Shown: piece after piece, positions 7,192 through 16,092 of the stretch
Layout: each line of letters opens with the position of its first letter
How positions within the stretch are numbered: the first letter of the stretch is position 1
Assembly (NCBI GenBank): GCA_002452615.1
Contig: DKES01000021.1
Span: 1 to 59,692, forward strand
Length of the DNA stretch: 59,692 nt
Origin: Patescibacteria group bacterium UBA6816
GTDB lineage: Bacteria > Patescibacteriota > Patescibacteriia > UBA2591 > UBA6264
Direction of reading: 5' to 3'
The notes under the pieces: model-generated
The model's database searches: none
Told to the model about the DNA's origin: nothing
What the model saw: only the letters and a program-made list of their open reading frames with translations
Program-made: the position numbers and the translations under genes

Positions 7192-8550
7192 TTAATCTTG
7201 AGTTAAAATTTTCTTTATTTGAGAAAGTTCTTTTTGAACTTTCTTTTCATTATCAGCCTCTACGGTTAAACGAAGAATTGGTTCTGTGTTAGAAAAACGC
7301 GCATTAAACCACCAATTTTTTCCCTGAACAGTTAAACCATCTTCCTGCCATTGAGTCTCCTGATGATAAAAGTGGGCTAATTTTTCAATTATTTCTTCTT
7401 TATTTTGATAAATTTTAAAATTTTCTTCTTGGCGAGGATAATGCTTAAATTCTGCGATTAATTCTGATAAAGTATAGTTGTCTTGGGATAATATTTCTAA
7501 CATTAAAAGAAAAGCTCGGCCTCCGGATTCATTGTAAAAAACATCTCTAAAAAATAAATGTCCGGAATTTTCTCCTCCTAAAACTGCTTCATTGTAACGC
7601 ATATTTTCTCTCACAAAAGGATATCCAGTGATACTTCTAATTGGCTTACCTTGATATTGAAGAATTGTTTCTGGCACTACTTGAGAGCAATCTCCAGTAT
7701 AAACTATTTTTTCTTCTTTTTTTCTAGATAAATATTCTCGGGCAAACAAAGCAATTACTAAACTAGCAGAAATAATTTTTCCTTTTTCATCAAGAAAAAC
7801 AGTTCGGTCCCCGTCTCCGTCAAAGCTTAAACCAAAATCCGCTTTTTTTTCCTTAATTTTTTCTTGACAAGCCTTAAGAGCATTTTTTTCTTTAGGATTA
7901 GGACTTCTTTTAGGAAAACGACCATTGGGTTTAAAATAAAGGGGAAATAATTTAAAAGGCAATTTCTTAGATAATTCCCTAATTATTTTTCCAGCTGGAC
8001 CATGGCCGGCATCAACTACTACTTTTAAAGGTTTGATTTTTTGAGGGTCAATTAGATTTAACAAATATTTAAGATAAAAGGGTAGTAAATTTTTTTTCAC
8101 CACGCTAGTTTTTTTTCTCCTTAAAAATTTTTCTCCAGCTAATTCTTTAATTCTTTCTAATCCATTTTCTTGATAAATGGGAGTGGTTTGACTAGAAAAT
8201 ATTTTAAACCCATTATATTCTTTGGGGTTATGTGAGGCTGTAATCATCACTCCTCCTTCATAAGGAAAATAGCTTAAGCTGAAATATAAGAGGTCAGAAG
8301 AAACAAGGCCTAAATTAATTATTTTTCCTCCTTGACTATTCACTCCTTTAATAAATTCTCGAGAAAGGATGGGTGAAGATAAACGCGCGTCTCGACCCAA
8401 TAAAATCCTAATTTCTTTTTCTGGTTTTTTTAATTCTCTGCTTAAAAATACTACTAAAGCCGCCCCAATTCTAAAAGCAGTTTCTTTGTTAATTTCCTCC
8501 GGATAAATTCCCCGGACATCATAAGTTTTAAAAATAGAATTATTAATCAT
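7192..8550 (-). CDS. Phosphomannomutase/phosphoglucomutase family
   Basis: This 452-residue alpha-D-phosphohexomutase moves phosphate between C6 and C1 of glucose or mannose for nucleotide-sugar synthesis. It shows the phosphoserine loop TASHNPKEYNG, the Mg-binding DGDGDR, the sugar loop GGENSGH and the phosphate-binding C-terminal RFSNTEP. The start overlaps the end of the methyltransferase gene by four bases, so the two are cotranscribed. Its product could feed the glycosyltransferases at 27-33 kb. Glucose versus mannose preference cannot be read from the sequence. Confidence 0.92.
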   Translation of the reverse strand: MINNSIFKTYDVRGIYPEEINKETAFRIGAALVVFLSRELKKPEKEIRILLGRDARLSSPILSREFIKGVNSQGGKIINLGLVSSDLLYFSLSYFPYEGGVMITASHNPKEYNGFKIFSSQTTPIYQENGLERIKELAGEKFLRRKKTSVVKKNLLPFYLKYLLNLIDPQKIKPLKVVVDAGHGPAGKIIRELSKKLPFKLFPLYFKPNGRFPKRSPNPKEKNALKACQEKIKEKKADFGLSFDGDGDRTVFLDEKGKIISASLVIALFAREYLSRKKEEKIVYTGDCSQVVPETILQYQGKPIRSITGYPFVRENMRYNEAVLGGENSGHLFFRDVFYNESGGRAFLLMLEILSQDNYTLSELIAEFKHYPRQEENFKIYQNKEEIIEKLAHFYHQETQWQEDGLTVQGKNWWFNARFSNTEPILRLTVEADNEKKVQKELSQIKKILTQD

Positions 8551-9248
8551 TTTTGAGCAATTACAACTAAGTTATGACCTTTTCGCCAATTAGTTTTTTG
8601 TCCTTGGCGAGTATAATAAACCTCTTTTAAACAAAACCCTGCTTTTTTAATTATATTTTTTAACTCTCTTTTAGTAAAGGCATGGTAATATCTGGAAAAT
8701 TCTTGATGCTGATGTTTAAAGGGAATAATTGTTTCTTTAAAACCAAAAAATATTTTTCTTAAATGATATTTTTTTATTAAACGAGGCTGATAAAGATTCC
8801 AAACTGTTAAAATTAAATATCCTTTTTTATTTAAAAAATGAAAACAATCTTTTAAAAGTTTAATTCTTAATTCTTGACTCGGTAAATGATGTAAAAAGGC
8901 AATCGCAAAAATAATTTCAAACTGATTTTCTTTAAAGGGTAAATTTAAAGCATCAGCGTTTAAAAATCTATCTTTGGGAAATTTTTTTTGAGCTTGATAA
9001 ATTAAATTTTTTGATTGGTCCACTCCTAAATAATCTATTTCTTTATCTTTTAAAAAAAGATTTAGTCTTCCGTTTCCGCAGCCTAAATCTAAAACCCGAT
9101 CCCCTTTTTTAATGTATTTTGACCAATCCTTAAACTCGGGCCAAAAATAACCCCGAGTTTGAGAAAATTTATCAGCAATTTCTTCCCAAATTTTTTTATT
9201 TTCCGCCAAGATTGCTTTAATTTTTTTTGTTTTCATTGTTTTTATCAT
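8547..9248 (-). CDS. SAM-dependent methyltransferase resembling Trm9/ALKBH8
   Basis: The 233-residue Rossmann methyltransferase has motif I VLDLGCGNGRL, an acidic GVDQSKN, the ADALNLPF motif and FLHHLPS. Further on it has LTVWNLYQPR and a C-terminal RYYHAFTKRELKNIIKKAG, which are the pattern of Trm9/ALKBH8, the enzymes that methylate carboxymethyl-uridine at tRNA position 34. The window also has an Elp3 homologue in the opposite direction just 229 bases away, which is the enzyme that makes the carboxymethyl group. A function in wobble-uridine ester formation is thus plausible but inferred. It overlaps the mutase gene by four bases. Confidence 0.8.
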   Translation of the reverse strand: MIKTMKTKKIKAILAENKKIWEEIADKFSQTRGYFWPEFKDWSKYIKKGDRVLDLGCGNGRLNLFLKDKEIDYLGVDQSKNLIYQAQKKFPKDRFLNADALNLPFKENQFEIIFAIAFLHHLPSQELRIKLLKDCFHFLNKKGYLILTVWNLYQPRLIKKYHLRKIFFGFKETIIPFKHQHQEFSRYYHAFTKRELKNIIKKAGFCLKEVYYTRQGQKTNWRKGHNLVVIAQK

Positions 9249-9348
9249 AATTTAAATTTTCAAACAAATCAAGAGTTAATTTAAAACCTTCGTTCCAAAA
9301 CCATTTTAAAATCACCTCTAATTCCCAAGGAATGTTTTTCTTTACCAA
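9217..9348 (-). CDS. Possible small protein overlapping the methyltransferase start
   Basis: A leftward frame reads like real protein (NIPWELEVILKWFW, GFKLTLDLFENL) and overlaps the first ten codons of the methyltransferase in another frame. No ATG is available after the upstream in-frame stop. The TTG at 9348 gives 43 residues and a GTG lies further in. It could be a coupled leader protein or the remnant of a longer gene. I do not recognise it. Confidence 0.25.
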   Translation of the reverse strand: MVKKNIPWELEVILKWFWNEGFKLTLDLFENLNYDKNNENKKN

Positions 9349-9400
9349 ACGACGGGATAAAAAATTTTTAAAGTGAAAATGTTTTATTTTTAGAAAAACA

Positions 9401-9409
9401 TGTTATGAT
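9401..9409 (+). promoter_or_regulatory. Extended -10 promoter element upstream of elp3
   Basis: TGTTATGAT at 9401-9409 fits the extended -10 pattern (TGn then TATGAT). No good -35 box is visible. The predicted leader to the elp3 ATG at 9478 is about 60 bases and AT-rich, without a Shine-Dalgarno. Confidence 0.4.
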
Positions 9410-9477
9410 TAAATAAGTTAAACAACCTTAATTTAAAAATAATTTTAAATCAGAATAGATTTAAATAGATATTTATC

Positions 9478-11055
9478 ATGGATCAACCAACAAAAAAAAT
9501 AATTGAATTGACCAAAGAATTAGCCTTAAAAAAATTTTCTAATCATGAAGATTTTTTTAAACTAATTCAAAAAATATGTTCAAAAAAAGAAATCCCCCTG
9601 CCTCGTTATAGTGAAATTTTTGCGGTTTATCAAAAATTAAAAAAACAAGGGAAAATTAAAAAAAACCCTTTTTTAGAAGAAATAAAAAAAAGACCAATTC
9701 GTTCTCTGTCCGGAGTAGCAATAGTGGCTGTTTTAACTAAACCCTGGCCTTGCCCAGGTCAATGTTTTTATTGTCCTTTAGAAAAAGGGGTGCCCAAAAG
9801 TTATTTATCCGGAGAGCCAGCAGTAGAAAGAGCTAAAAAATTAAATTTTGACCCTTATCTTCAGGCTAAAAAAAGAATCGAAATTTTAGAAAAAAATAAT
9901 CATCCAGTTGATAAAATTGAATTAATTGTTATTGGAGGAACTTGGTCTTATCTTCCCTCAAAATATCAAACCTGGTTTATTAAGCGTTGTTTTGACGGCG
10001 CTAATTTTTCTTCTAGTAAAAATCTAGCCGAAGCTCAAAAAAAGAATGAAAATTCAAAACATAGAATTATTGGTATTACTTTAGAAACTCGCCCTGACTA
10101 CATTGACGAAGATGAGTTAAGAAGAATGAGAAAATTGGGATGTACTAGAGTTGAAATTGGAGTCCAATCTACTGATAATAAAATTTTAAAGAAAAATAAA
10201 AGGGGCCACGGAGTTGAAGAAACAATAGAAGCAACAAGGCTTTTAAAAGATGCTGGTTTTAAAATTTGTTATCACTTAATGCCTGGCCTTTATGGTTCTT
10301 CTCCTAAAAAAGATTTATTAGTATTTAAAAAAATATTTTCTCAGCCAGAATTTCAGCCCGATATGATTAAAATATATCCTTGTGTTGTTACTAAAGGTTC
10401 TCAACTATACCAAGCCTATAAAAAAGGTGAATATAAACCATATTCTGATAAACAACTAATTAATCTTTTAATTAAAATAAAGAAGATTATTCCACCATAT
10501 GTTAGGATAAATCGATTAATCAGGGATATTCCCTCTTGGCAAATACAAGGAGGAAGTAAGGTGTCTAATCTTAGACAAACAATTCAAGAAAAAGCCAAAG
10601 AACAAGGAGTCTTTTGTCAATGTATTCGCTGTCGAGAAATTAAAACAGGAAAAATTAAAAAACAAGATTTAAAATTAATTAAAAGAGAGTATTCAGCATC
10701 AAATGGAAAAGAAATTTTTCTTTCTTTTGAAAATGAAAAAGAAAATAAATTAATTGCTTTTTGCCGTTTAAGGTTGCCAGAAAAAAATAATAAGTTTATT
10801 TTTTCTGTTCTCAAAGATAGTGCTTTAATCAGAGAACTTCATACTTATGGTCAATTAGTTGAAATTGATAAAAAAAATAAAAAAGCATCTCAACATTTAG
10901 GGTTGGGCAAAAAACTAATTAAAGAAGCGGAAAAAATTGCCCGAAAAAAAGGATATCATAAAATGGCCATAATTGCCGGAATAGGAGTTAGAGAATATTA
11001 TCGCCATTTAGGTTATCGTTTACAAAACACTTATTTAATTAAGTTATTAAAATAA
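9478..11055 (+). CDS. elp3: Elp3-family radical SAM / GNAT tRNA uridine-modifying enzyme
   Basis: Elp3 installs a carboxymethyl group at C5 of tRNA wobble uridine using a radical SAM centre and an acetyl-CoA-binding domain. This 525-residue protein has both. The radical SAM part carries CPGQCFYCP for the iron-sulfur cluster, then GEPAVERAKKLNFDPYLQA, VIGGTWSYLP and GITLETRPDYI. The C-terminal GNAT part has LGLGKKLIKEAEKIA and GVREYYRHLGY. A stand-alone Elp3 without other Elongator subunits is typical of archaea and some bacteria. The divergent Trm9-like gene nearby suggests a two-step pathway. The AT-rich leader has no Shine-Dalgarno. Confidence 0.92.
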   Translation: MDQPTKKIIELTKELALKKFSNHEDFFKLIQKICSKKEIPLPRYSEIFAVYQKLKKQGKIKKNPFLEEIKKRPIRSLSGVAIVAVLTKPWPCPGQCFYCPLEKGVPKSYLSGEPAVERAKKLNFDPYLQAKKRIEILEKNNHPVDKIELIVIGGTWSYLPSKYQTWFIKRCFDGANFSSSKNLAEAQKKNENSKHRIIGITLETRPDYIDEDELRRMRKLGCTRVEIGVQSTDNKILKKNKRGHGVEETIEATRLLKDAGFKICYHLMPGLYGSSPKKDLLVFKKIFSQPEFQPDMIKIYPCVVTKGSQLYQAYKKGEYKPYSDKQLINLLIKIKKIIPPYVRINRLIRDIPSWQIQGGSKVSNLRQTIQEKAKEQGVFCQCIRCREIKTGKIKKQDLKLIKREYSASNGKEIFLSFENEKENKLIAFCRLRLPEKNNKFIFSVLKDSALIRELHTYGQLVEIDKKNKKASQHLGLGKKLIKEAEKIARKKGYHKMAIIAGIGVREYYRHLGYRLQNTYLIKLLK

Positions 11056-11118
11056 GCGCCCTGAGGTTTTTTAAATTCAGAGCACTTTGATTGCGAAAGA
11101 TAATATTTTTCCTTGTTA

Positions 11119-11158
11119 AGGTCGCACCTCTTTATTTTATAATTTAGAGGTGCGACCT
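11119..11158. terminator. Inverted repeat between convergent elp3 and murF, likely terminator
   Basis: A perfect 13-bp stem (11119-11131 with 11146-11158, core GGTCGCACCTC) separates the ends of two convergent genes. A T-rich stretch follows on the plus strand, so it could stop elp3 transcription. The arm resembles the GGTCGAACC segment at about 39410 and GGGTCAGACC at about 27440, so it may also be a dispersed repeat. Confidence 0.55.
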
Positions 11159-11194
11159 CTTGTTTTTATGTTTTAATGTTTTTATGTTTTAATG

Positions 11195-11242
11195 ATTTTT
11201 CCCAATCCCTAAGTACCCAAGTACCTAATCCATGTTCTTACG
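11195..11242. repeat. Dispersed repeat overlapping the murF stop codon
   Basis: The stretch with CCCAATCCCTAAGTACCC and AATCCATGTTCTTACG has a close second copy at about 39481-39525 inside the 39-kb repeat region. It is preceded here by TTTTTATG/TTTTAATG mini-repeats, as in the other copy. It covers the last codons of murF. Confidence 0.6.
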
Positions 11243-12545
11243 TCTTCAGCCATGACCGACTCTGACGAACTAAATATTTTTTAGCTAAATGGGGTTGGCT
11301 CATTAAACCCTTAACTATTCTTTCCATTCTTGTTGCTTGAGAACCTTTAATTAAAATTAAGTCCCCTCTTTTTATTCTGGGAAGAATAAAATCAACTACC
11401 CCTAAACAACTATTAAAACTAAAAATTCCTTCCTCTTTAAATCCAGATTGACGCGCTCCTTGAGCAATTGCTTTTGCTTCTTTTCCAATGGTTATTAAAT
11501 AATCAAAGTTCATTTCTGAAATTTCTTGACCGATTTGATAATGAGCTTTTAAACTTAATTCTCCTAATTCTAGCATATCCCCCAAAAGAGCCCATTTTTT
11601 ACTATTAAGGGGAAGATTAATTTTTTCTATTGTTTTTAAAGCTGATTTCACCGCCCGAGGAGAAGAATTATAAGTATCATCTAAAATAAGACTCTTATTT
11701 TTCCCCTTTAAAACTGACAACCGACCAGGCAAAGGTTGATAATCTTTAAGGGCTTTGGCCATTTCTAATAAATTAATATTAAAAGTTAAACCCACGGCCA
11801 GACCGGCTAAAACAGAATAAATCTGGGCTAAAGAAATAATTTGAGGTAAAAACATAGGAACAACCTTCCCTTGATAACTTATTTTAAAAGAAGAACCTTT
11901 AATTTCTAATCCTGATTCTTTAACTTCTTGCTCAATTTTCCATTCTAAAATTTGTAAGTCTGCTTGAGAAGAAAAACCATAGGTAATAATTTTGGCCTGT
12001 GTTTTTTCTTTTAAAGGCCAGACTTTATCGTCATCGGCATTTAAAATGGCCCAGTGTTCTGAAGATAAATGAGTAATAATGTTTTGTTTTTCTTTTACCA
12101 CTCCTTCAATGTTTTTAAAAAACTCTGTATGAGCTAAATCAATCGCTGTTAAAACTCCTACTTGACAAGGAGCTATTTTTAATAAATACCTAATATCCCC
12201 TGGTCGGTCGGCGGCCATTTCTAAAACTAAAACTTCTGGATATGATTTAATCTTAAAAAAAGATTTTCTCAATCCAGAAATAAAAACAATTAACCAACCT
12301 AATAAATTTTTTCCCGGGGAATTTTTGCCAATAACCGTTAAAGGCAATCCAATTTCATTGTTATAATTTCCCCAAGTTTTTCCTACTTTAAAATTGGTTT
12401 TTAATATTAAACTACTAGTCTCCTTGGCCGAAGACTTCCCCACACTTCCAGTAATTCCTACAATCTGGGGATTTTGTTTTTGAATTATTTTAATGGCTAA
12501 AAATTTTAAAATTTTTTGTAAAATTTGAGAAAACATATTTAACAA
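11238..12545 (-). CDS. murF: UDP-MurNAc-tripeptide--D-Ala-D-Ala ligase
   Basis: MurF adds D-Ala-D-Ala to the UDP-MurNAc-tripeptide, the last cytoplasmic step of the peptidoglycan precursor. The 435-residue protein has the Mur ATP loop GITGSVGKSSAKE, NYNNEIGLPLT (the MurF signature after the P-loop), EMAADRPGDI, the central ILNADDD and the C-terminal DDTYNSSPRAVKSAL. It ends the cluster mraZ-rsmH-ftsL-ftsI-murF, 8 bases after ftsI. Its last codons lie in a repeat that also occurs at about 39.5 kb, so the C-terminus may have been altered by repeat insertion. Confidence 0.93.
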   Translation of the reverse strand: MLNMFSQILQKILKFLAIKIIQKQNPQIVGITGSVGKSSAKETSSLILKTNFKVGKTWGNYNNEIGLPLTVIGKNSPGKNLLGWLIVFISGLRKSFFKIKSYPEVLVLEMAADRPGDIRYLLKIAPCQVGVLTAIDLAHTEFFKNIEGVVKEKQNIITHLSSEHWAILNADDDKVWPLKEKTQAKIITYGFSSQADLQILEWKIEQEVKESGLEIKGSSFKISYQGKVVPMFLPQIISLAQIYSVLAGLAVGLTFNINLLEMAKALKDYQPLPGRLSVLKGKNKSLILDDTYNSSPRAVKSALKTIEKINLPLNSKKWALLGDMLELGELSLKAHYQIGQEISEMNFDYLITIGKEAKAIAQGARQSGFKEEGIFSFNSCLGVVDFILPRIKRGDLILIKGSQATRMERIVKGLMSQPHLAKKYLVRQSRSWLKT

Positions 12546-12553
12546 TTTAATTT

Positions 12554-14329
12554 TTAATCATTTTTATCTGGAGGAACATTATAATAATCAAGAATAAATT
12601 CAGCTAATTGACCAAAAACTGGTGCTGCCGTGGAATCAGCATATTTATATTTTTGAGGATTATCTAATTTAACTAAGGCCACAAAACGAGGATTAGTGGC
12701 TGGAGCAAAACCAATAAAAGAATGAATTACTTTATCAGAGTACCCGCCCTTGTCTTTAGGAACTTGAGCCGTCCCAGTTTTTCCCGCAACATAATAACCT
12801 GGAACTTGGGCTTTACCACCATAACCGTTTTCACAAACCGAAACCATCATCGCACTTAACAAAGAAGCACTCCCCGGAGAAATAACTTCTCTAATAAATT
12901 GGGGCTGATATTCTTTTTCTACCCCTCCTTGAATTGATTTTTTAACCAAATAAGGTTTCATTAAACGCCCTTGATTAGCAATCACCCCAACAGCATTAAT
13001 CATTTGAATTGGCGTTACTGTGATTCCCTGACCAAAAGAAGCCGTGGCTAAATATATTTCTTGTTTTTCATTAAGATTACTAATATCCCCAATAGCTTCG
13101 TTAGGAATTTCTATTTGAGTTAAACTTCCAAATCCAAATTTTTTTAAATAATTACGAAAATTATCACGGCCTACTTTTTGAGCCACAAATACTGCCCCAG
13201 TGTTAATTGATTTTTCTAAAACATTAGTCATGGTTTGACGACCAAAAGTTCGTTTTTCTACATTACTAATAGTTTCACCACTTAAAGTAATTTGACCAGG
13301 GTCAAAATAAGAAGTTTCTGGAGAAATCTTTTTGGTATCTAAACCAATCGCTAAGGTAATAACCTTAAAAATAGAACCGGGTTCAAAAACAGAATCAATG
13401 GCCTTATTTTTAAAAACAGCATAATCTTTTATTTCAGAATATTTATTCGGGTCAAAATCAGGTTCACGGCAAAGAGTTAAAATTTCTCCGGTTTGGGGGT
13501 CCATCACAATAATTTCTCCTGATTCAGCTTTATATTCTTGAACCGCTTCTTTTAATAATTGATGGGCAAAAAATTGAACCGTCCGGTCTAAAGTTAAAAT
13601 TAAATCCATCCCTTTTTCTGGCTCTTTGATTAAATTATCAGTAAGAATAAAATCTGCCCCACTTTGATTTTTTCTTAAACCAGGTTCTCCGGTTAATTCT
13701 TGATTAAAAAATTCTTCTAACCCATATTGTCCTTCGCCAAAAGAACAATCAATTCCCTGACAATCTGCAGTTGAGCGAAAAAATCCAGTGACATGGGAAA
13801 AAAGATTTTCTTCTGGATAATAACGTCGGGTAATTGATTCAAAACTAATTCCTGGTAAGCCGAGATTTTTAATTTCTTCTGCTTCTGATAAGGAAATATC
13901 TTTTTTTAAAACTTCGTAAAACCTTTGTTTGTCAGAAAGTTTGGTTAAAATATTTTTTAATTCATCGGTTTCTTCATTTTCTTCAATTAACCAAGTTTGT
14001 TCTAAAATTTTTTGTGATTCTTCTAAATCAAGATAAGGAACAATTTTTTCCCACCATTGGTCTAATGACATTTTAGAATTACTAATTTGATTGGGAGAAA
14101 CAATTAAATTATAAGTTTTATAATTAATTGCCAAAGGAGAAAGCTCTCCTTCGTCAAAAACAAAAATTTCTCCGCGGTCAGCCGGAATAATCTGTTCAAG
14201 AATATTTTTTTGATAAATATTTGTTCCTAAAAAATTATGGCCCCAAACTTGTAATTCAAATAAACGGGCCATAATTATAAAACCAAGGATAAAAATAACA
14301 ATAATAATAAAAGTAAACCGTCCCTTCAT
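12554..14329 (-). CDS. ftsI: Division-type penicillin-binding protein (transpeptidase)
   Basis: FtsI crosslinks septal peptidoglycan on the outer face of the membrane. The 591-residue protein starts with one membrane helix (about residues 5-24), then the PBP dimerization domain (RGEIFVFD, then ITRRYYPEENLFSHVTGF) and the transpeptidase domain with the active-site SIFK after EPG, the SIN motif and AGKTGTAQVP. No C-terminal PASTA domain is present. It lies between ftsL and murF with spacers of 8-10 bases, as in other dcw clusters. Confidence 0.93.
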   Translation of the reverse strand: MKGRFTFIIIVIFILGFIIMARLFELQVWGHNFLGTNIYQKNILEQIIPADRGEIFVFDEGELSPLAINYKTYNLIVSPNQISNSKMSLDQWWEKIVPYLDLEESQKILEQTWLIEENEETDELKNILTKLSDKQRFYEVLKKDISLSEAEEIKNLGLPGISFESITRRYYPEENLFSHVTGFFRSTADCQGIDCSFGEGQYGLEEFFNQELTGEPGLRKNQSGADFILTDNLIKEPEKGMDLILTLDRTVQFFAHQLLKEAVQEYKAESGEIIVMDPQTGEILTLCREPDFDPNKYSEIKDYAVFKNKAIDSVFEPGSIFKVITLAIGLDTKKISPETSYFDPGQITLSGETISNVEKRTFGRQTMTNVLEKSINTGAVFVAQKVGRDNFRNYLKKFGFGSLTQIEIPNEAIGDISNLNEKQEIYLATASFGQGITVTPIQMINAVGVIANQGRLMKPYLVKKSIQGGVEKEYQPQFIREVISPGSASLLSAMMVSVCENGYGGKAQVPGYYVAGKTGTAQVPKDKGGYSDKVIHSFIGFAPATNPRFVALVKLDNPQKYKYADSTAAPVFGQLAEFILDYYNVPPDKND

Positions 14330-14339
14330 AATAACTGTT

Positions 14340-14675
14340 CTATTTTACGGCTAAGCTTTCTTGGGAAGAGGAAAAAACATAATCTACTCCTTCTAGTTTA
14401 ACCATTTTCAATCCTTGTATCGTTTCATAAACATTGGCCATTGAACCTAAATTACTTGTTTGTTTCATTAATTCCTGGTTTTCTTTTTTAAGCGCTTCTA
14501 ATCTTTCTTTCATTATCTCTATTTTTAAACACTGGTTTACGCCGGTATTAACCTGCCACAAATAAACAGAAACCAACGTAAACAAAACCACTAAAGCACA
14601 ACAATTAAAAATTCTCACTCTTTTGGAAAGGTTTTTCCTCATAAATGATTTAAAAAATTTTTGGGCAATGGTCAT
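14340..14675 (-). CDS. ftsL: FtsL-like cell-division protein
   Basis: The 111-residue protein has a basic cytoplasmic start, one membrane helix (about residues 24-42) and an extracytoplasmic coiled coil (MKERLEALKKENQELMKQ). FtsL proteins diverge strongly, so the call rests on this topology and on position between rsmH and ftsI. It would help recruit and activate the FtsW/FtsI pair. Confidence 0.75.
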   Translation of the reverse strand: MTIAQKFFKSFMRKNLSKRVRIFNCCALVVLFTLVSVYLWQVNTGVNQCLKIEIMKERLEALKKENQELMKQTSNLGSMANVYETIQGLKMVKLEGVDYVFSSSQESLAVK

Positions 14676-14706
14676 ATTAAATAATTTAATAAATTAATTA
14701 TAAAAA

Positions 14707-15609
14707 TTAAGAAATTTTTTCTCCGACTCTTAATTTAGCGCTCCGAGCGCGTTTATTCTTTTTTATTTCTTGCTCTGAAGGAGAGATTGGTTTTTTGGTT
14801 AATTCTTTTATCTTTGATTCATCTTTAAAAAATCTTTTAACAATCCGGTCTTCTCCGGAGTGATAACTAATCACTGCGATTTTTACTCCCTCGGGTAAAA
14901 TTTCCAAACTATCAGCTAAAACTTTTTTTAAATTTTCCAACTCATCATTAACTTCAATTCTTAAAGCCTGAAAAACACGTGCTGAACTTTTAATGTGATA
15001 ACGAAAACCCAAGGCTTGTTTAATTATTCTAACTAATTGATTAGTTAAAATAATTTTTTCCTTTTTTCTTTCAGCTAAAATTTCCCGGGCAATTCTTCCT
15101 GAAAATCTTTCTCCCCCGTAAATTTTAAAGATATTTTTTAATTCCTCTTCTGAATATTGATTAAGGATGTGGGCCGCGGTTAAATTTTTATGATAAGGAT
15201 TAAATCTCATGTCCAAGACTTCCTGACGCATAAAGCTAAAACCGCGACCACTTTCCTCAATTAAACCTGAGGATAATCCTAAATCAAAAAGAATGCCATC
15301 AACAGAAAAAAATCTGTTTTCTTTTATAATTTTTTTTAAATTAACGAAATTATCATTAATAATGATAAAATTTTTTTCTAAACCCAAATCTTTAATCTTT
15401 TCTTTTAACTTTAAAGCACTCTTGGGGTCAGCTTCAATTCCTAGAATTTTTCCTTGATAATTATTTTTTTTTAAAAGGGCTAAACTATGTCCTCCCTCTC
15501 CAATGGTCGCGTCAATAAAAAATTTATCCGATAAAGAATCTGACTGGTGAACTAAGTGTTCAGGGAGAAGATATTCTCCAACTTCTTTTAAAAGGACTGG
15601 AAAGTGCAT
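14707..15609 (-). CDS. rsmH: 16S rRNA (cytosine-1402 N4) methyltransferase
   Basis: RsmH (MraW) methylates N4 of C1402 in the decoding site of 16S rRNA. The 300-residue sequence starts HFPVLLKEVGEYL and has DATIGEGGHS for SAM binding, then GILFDLGLSSG, GRGFSFMRQEVLDMRF, NQYSEEEL and a C-terminal ISYHSGEDRIVKRFF. All are family landmarks. It follows mraZ by 11 bases in the same transcript. Confidence 0.95.
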   Translation of the reverse strand: MHFPVLLKEVGEYLLPEHLVHQSDSLSDKFFIDATIGEGGHSLALLKKNNYQGKILGIEADPKSALKLKEKIKDLGLEKNFIIINDNFVNLKKIIKENRFFSVDGILFDLGLSSGLIEESGRGFSFMRQEVLDMRFNPYHKNLTAAHILNQYSEEELKNIFKIYGGERFSGRIAREILAERKKEKIILTNQLVRIIKQALGFRYHIKSSARVFQALRIEVNDELENLKKVLADSLEILPEGVKIAVISYHSGEDRIVKRFFKDESKIKELTKKPISPSEQEIKKNKRARSAKLRVGEKIS

Positions 15610-15620
15610 AAAATAAAATT

Positions 15621-16052
15621 TTAAATTCCTAAACCCTCTAAAGCTTCTGCAATTTCTGAACTGTCTTTTTCTGATTCTTGTTTATATTTTTTCCATTTAG
15701 TTTCATCCCAAATTTCTAAACGGTCATAAACTCCGGCCACCACTACTTTTTTCTTTAAATCAGCATATTTTTTTAAATAATCAGGTAAAGAAATTCTTCC
15801 CTGTTTATCTACTTTTGTTTCCATGGCTCCGGCAAGCATTAAGCGTCCAAAGGCTCGGTTCTTAGCCTTGCTAATAGGCATTTTAGAAATATTAGAAGCT
15901 AATTTTTTCCATTCTTTTTGGGGAAATAAAAAAAGGCAGGATTCCAACCCTCGGGTGACTACTGCCCCTGACAAAAGCTGTTTTCTAAACTTAACTGGAA
16001 GTCCCAGTCTATTTTTAGAATCAATTAAATAATTGTATTCACCAATAAACAT
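15621..16052 (-). CDS. mraZ: Transcriptional regulator MraZ
   Basis: MraZ binds TGGG-type repeats in the promoter of the division and cell-wall cluster and regulates it. The protein has two SpoVT/AbrB-like halves, each with the family signature: DSKNRLGLPVKFR in the first and DKQGRISLPDYL in the second. I place the start at the ATG at 16052, giving MFIGEYNYLIDSK and 143 residues, the usual MraZ length. A GTG at 16076 would add eight residues not seen in the family and would lie inside one of the operator-like GTGG boxes. It leads the leftward cluster. Confidence 0.94.
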   Translation of the reverse strand: MFIGEYNYLIDSKNRLGLPVKFRKQLLSGAVVTRGLESCLFLFPQKEWKKLASNISKMPISKAKNRAFGRLMLAGAMETKVDKQGRISLPDYLKKYADLKKKVVVAGVYDRLEIWDETKWKKYKQESEKDSSEIAEALEGLGI

Positions 16053-16092
16053 AAGCTTTTTAAATTGGTTATCCACAGTTTGTTATACTTAT

